Assembly: GCF_007096885.1 (NCBI RefSeq)
Contig: NZ_VJNO01000002.1
Location: 62,001 to 126,000, forward strand
Direction: 5' to 3'
Source of the DNA: Streptomyces sp. 130
GTDB lineage: Bacteria; Actinomycetota; Actinomycetes; Streptomycetales; Streptomycetaceae
Length of the DNA: 64,000 nucleotides
A program made the translations under genes and the position numbers. The notes beneath the pieces are model-generated. The model searched no databases and was not told the DNA's origin. It saw nothing but the letters and a program-made list of their open reading frames with translations. This document shows positions 62,703 to 64,000 of the stretch, one piece after another. Position 1 is the first letter of the stretch. Every line of letters begins with the position of its first letter.

Positions 62703-63667
62703 GACTGCCGGGCCTCCGCGATCTGGCGGGTCATGATCGTCGTCAGCTCGTACGCGGTGTGCGAGGCGGCGACGGAGGTGATCTCCGCGTGATCGTACGC
62801 GGGGGCGACCTCGACCAGGTCGGCGGAGACCAGGTGGCAGGAGGACAGGCCGCGCACGATCTCCAGCAGCTCGCGCGAGGTGAGGCCGCCGGCCTCCGGG
62901 GTGCCGGTGCCGGGGGCGTGCGCCGGGTCCAGCACGTCGATGTCGATGGAGATGTACAGCGGCCGGTCGCCGATGCGCTGGCGCAGCTGGTCGGCGATCT
63001 CGTCCACGCCGCGCCGCATCACGTCGGCGGAGGTGACGATCCCGAAGCCCATCTTGGCGTCGTCGGTGAGGTCCTGCTTGCCGTAGAGCGGGCCCCGGGT
63101 GCCGACGTGGGAGAGCGCCGAGGTGTCGAGGACGCCCTCCTCGACGGCCCGGCGGAACGGCGTGCCGTGCGTGTAGGCGGCCCCGAAGTAGGTGTCCCAG
63201 GTGTCGAGGTGGGCGTCGAAGTGGAGCAGCGCGACCGGGCCGTGCTTCTTGGCGACGGACCGCAGCAGCGGCAGCGCGATCGTGTGGTCGCCGCCGAGCG
63301 TCATCAGCCGGGCGCCCGTGGACAGCAGCTCGTCGGCCGCCGCCTCGACGGTCTCCACGGCCTCCTCGATGTTGAACGGGTTGGCCGCGATGTCCCCCGC
63401 GTCCGCGACCTGGGCCAGGGCGAACGGCGAGGCGTCCTGCGCCGGGTTGTAGGGGCGCAGCAGGCGCGACGCCTCCCGGATCGCGTTGCCGCCGAAGCGG
63501 GCGCCCGGCCGGTAGGAGACGCCCGAGTCGAACGGCACCCCGACGACGGCCACGTCCGCCGCGCCGACCTCGTCCAGGCGGGGCAGCCGGGCGAACGTCG
63601 CGGGTCCCGCGTACCGGGGGACGCGCGAGGAGTCGACGGGGCCGCGCGGCGCGTCGTTGCTGCTCAT
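62699..63667 (-). CDS. speB: Agmatinase / guanidinobutyrase (ureohydrolase family)
   Basis: 322 residues of the arginase/agmatinase fold with all manganese-binding motifs: [23 protein letters not shown], and [22 protein letters not shown]. It hydrolyses a guanidino compound to urea and an amine. The precise substrate (agmatine or 4-guanidinobutyrate) cannot be fixed from sequence; speB is used in the broad sense. ATG at 63667. Translationally coupled to the TPP enzyme gene downstream. Confidence 0.88.
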   Translation of the reverse strand: MSSNDAPRGPVDSSRVPRYAGPATFARLPRLDEVGAADVAVVGVPFDSGVSYRPGARFGGNAIREASRLLRPYNPAQDASPFALAQVADAGDIAANPFNIEEAVETVEAAADELLSTGARLMTLGGDHTIALPLLRSVAKKHGPVALLHFDAHLDTWDTYFGAAYTHGTPFRRAVEEGVLDTSALSHVGTRGPLYGKQDLTDDAKMGFGIVTSADVMRRGVDEIADQLRQRIGDRPLYISIDIDVLDPAHAPGTGTPEAGGLTSRELLEIVRGLSSCHLVSADLVEVAPAYDHAEITSVAASHTAYELTTIMTRQIAEARQS

Positions 63668-63783
63668 GGTGGGTGGTGCCCTTCCGTCGGGTGCGGGTGC
63701 CGGGGTCCTCCGGCACGTCTGCCGGAGCGACGCTAAACGGCCTCGGGGCCGGACTGAAGTGTACGTTTCGTCCACTCACCCAC

Positions 63784-63818
63784 CGGAACGGATGAATCCC
63801 CCACGCTCGGAACGGATG
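63784..63818. promoter_or_regulatory. Direct repeats before the ureohydrolase gene
   Basis: CGGAACGGATG occurs at 63784-63794 and again at 63808-63818, 24 bp apart. A related inverted CGTTTCGTCC lies near 63764. They sit in the 259-bp gap between the divergent ureohydrolase and the partial gene and may bind an activator or repressor of guanidino-compound use. The rest of 63668-63926 shows no gene. Confidence 0.4.
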
Positions 63819-63926
63819 CGTCCGCACACGCGCGCCCACGCCCTGTCCCGCGCCCGCGATCCGGCCACCCTGAGGTGTTCCCGCCGACGCTCCATGCCTT
63901 ATGTTGCAGTGGCAAAGGGGGGTCGC

Positions 63927-64000
63927 ATGGCACGGGATTACGACAGTCAGCTGCTGGAGTCGGTGGGAGTACGCCGCCGGCGGATGCGCGACGCGCTCCT
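63927..64000 (+). CDS. Start of an unidentified protein (partial)
   Basis: ATG at 63927 behind AAAGGGGGG begins MARDYDSQLLESVGVRRRRMRDAL and runs off the window. Divergent from the ureohydrolase operon, so it could be its regulator, but 24 residues do not identify a family. Confidence 0.6.
   Translation, partial: MARDYDSQLLESVGVRRRRMRDAL

Overview
The window is high-GC actinobacterial chromosome and almost certainly Streptomyces. The evidence is the base composition and codon use, GTG/TTG starts, ATGA-coupled operons, XRE/DUF397 pairs, twin-arginine and Ala-rich secretion signals, and a backbone order that from memory matches the S. coelicolor ssbB / copA / citA / speB neighbourhood. Identifications come from reading translations; no database search was possible.

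Backbone, left end (1-4214): the first codons of a probable single-strand DNA-binding protein and a translationally coupled pair of dynamin-like GTPases, both on the minus strand.

Genomic island (4244-15978): a tRNA-Arg(TCT) gene has its 3' 45 bp repeated exactly at 15934-15978, and a T-tailed terminator, probably the tRNA gene's original one, now lies beyond the right copy. The island opens with a promoter whose -35 lies in a perfect palindrome. It drives a tight four-gene operon: a RAMA-domain reader of modified DNA (4690-5073), a nuclease-fold ABC-3C effector (5099-6040), a small ABC-3C middle component (6037-6327) and a DUF2326 coiled-coil ATPase (6305-8056). This is the best candidate for a little-described defence system here. 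Next come an ATP-binding regulator pseudogene, a class II Fic protein and a HEAT-repeat protein. The right third is decayed: a truncated tyrosine recombinase with a stop codon, then remnants of a nucleotidyltransferase, phosphoribosyltransferase, small protein, glycosyltransferase 9-like protein and kinase, each broken.

Backbone, 16000-24200: a frameshifted YfbK-type VWA lipoprotein gene, an ABC permease coupled to a peptidase-S15-like/ABC-ATPase fusion, a P-loop kinase-like protein, a DUF4291 protein, a VC0807-family membrane protein and a GNAT enzyme. 24222-30554: myo-inositol catabolism (iolC-iolB-iolD-iolA, with a divergent IolE-like gene). 30673-37499: a peptidoglycan-binding secreted protein, an MMPL exporter with a divergent TetR regulator over a nested palindromic operator, and a CsoR-box-controlled copZ-copA operon. 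38075-41835: citrate synthase and RecD2.

41901-51273: an antitoxin-like pseudogene, an XRE/DUF397 pair, then a sugar-catabolism locus (sugar isomerases, DUF993 aldolase-like protein, Gfo/Idh/MocA oxidoreductase, LacI regulator) and a Tat-exported GH3 enzyme. 51326-64000: a secreted S37-type peptidase, two small secreted proteins, a fused ABC exporter with unequal nucleotide-binding domains, a Ser/Thr kinase, a beta-lactamase-fold secreted protein, a fragment resembling the Cas8c/Csd1 C-terminus with an internal TGA, a TPP enzyme coupled to an agmatinase-family ureohydrolase, and the start of one more gene.
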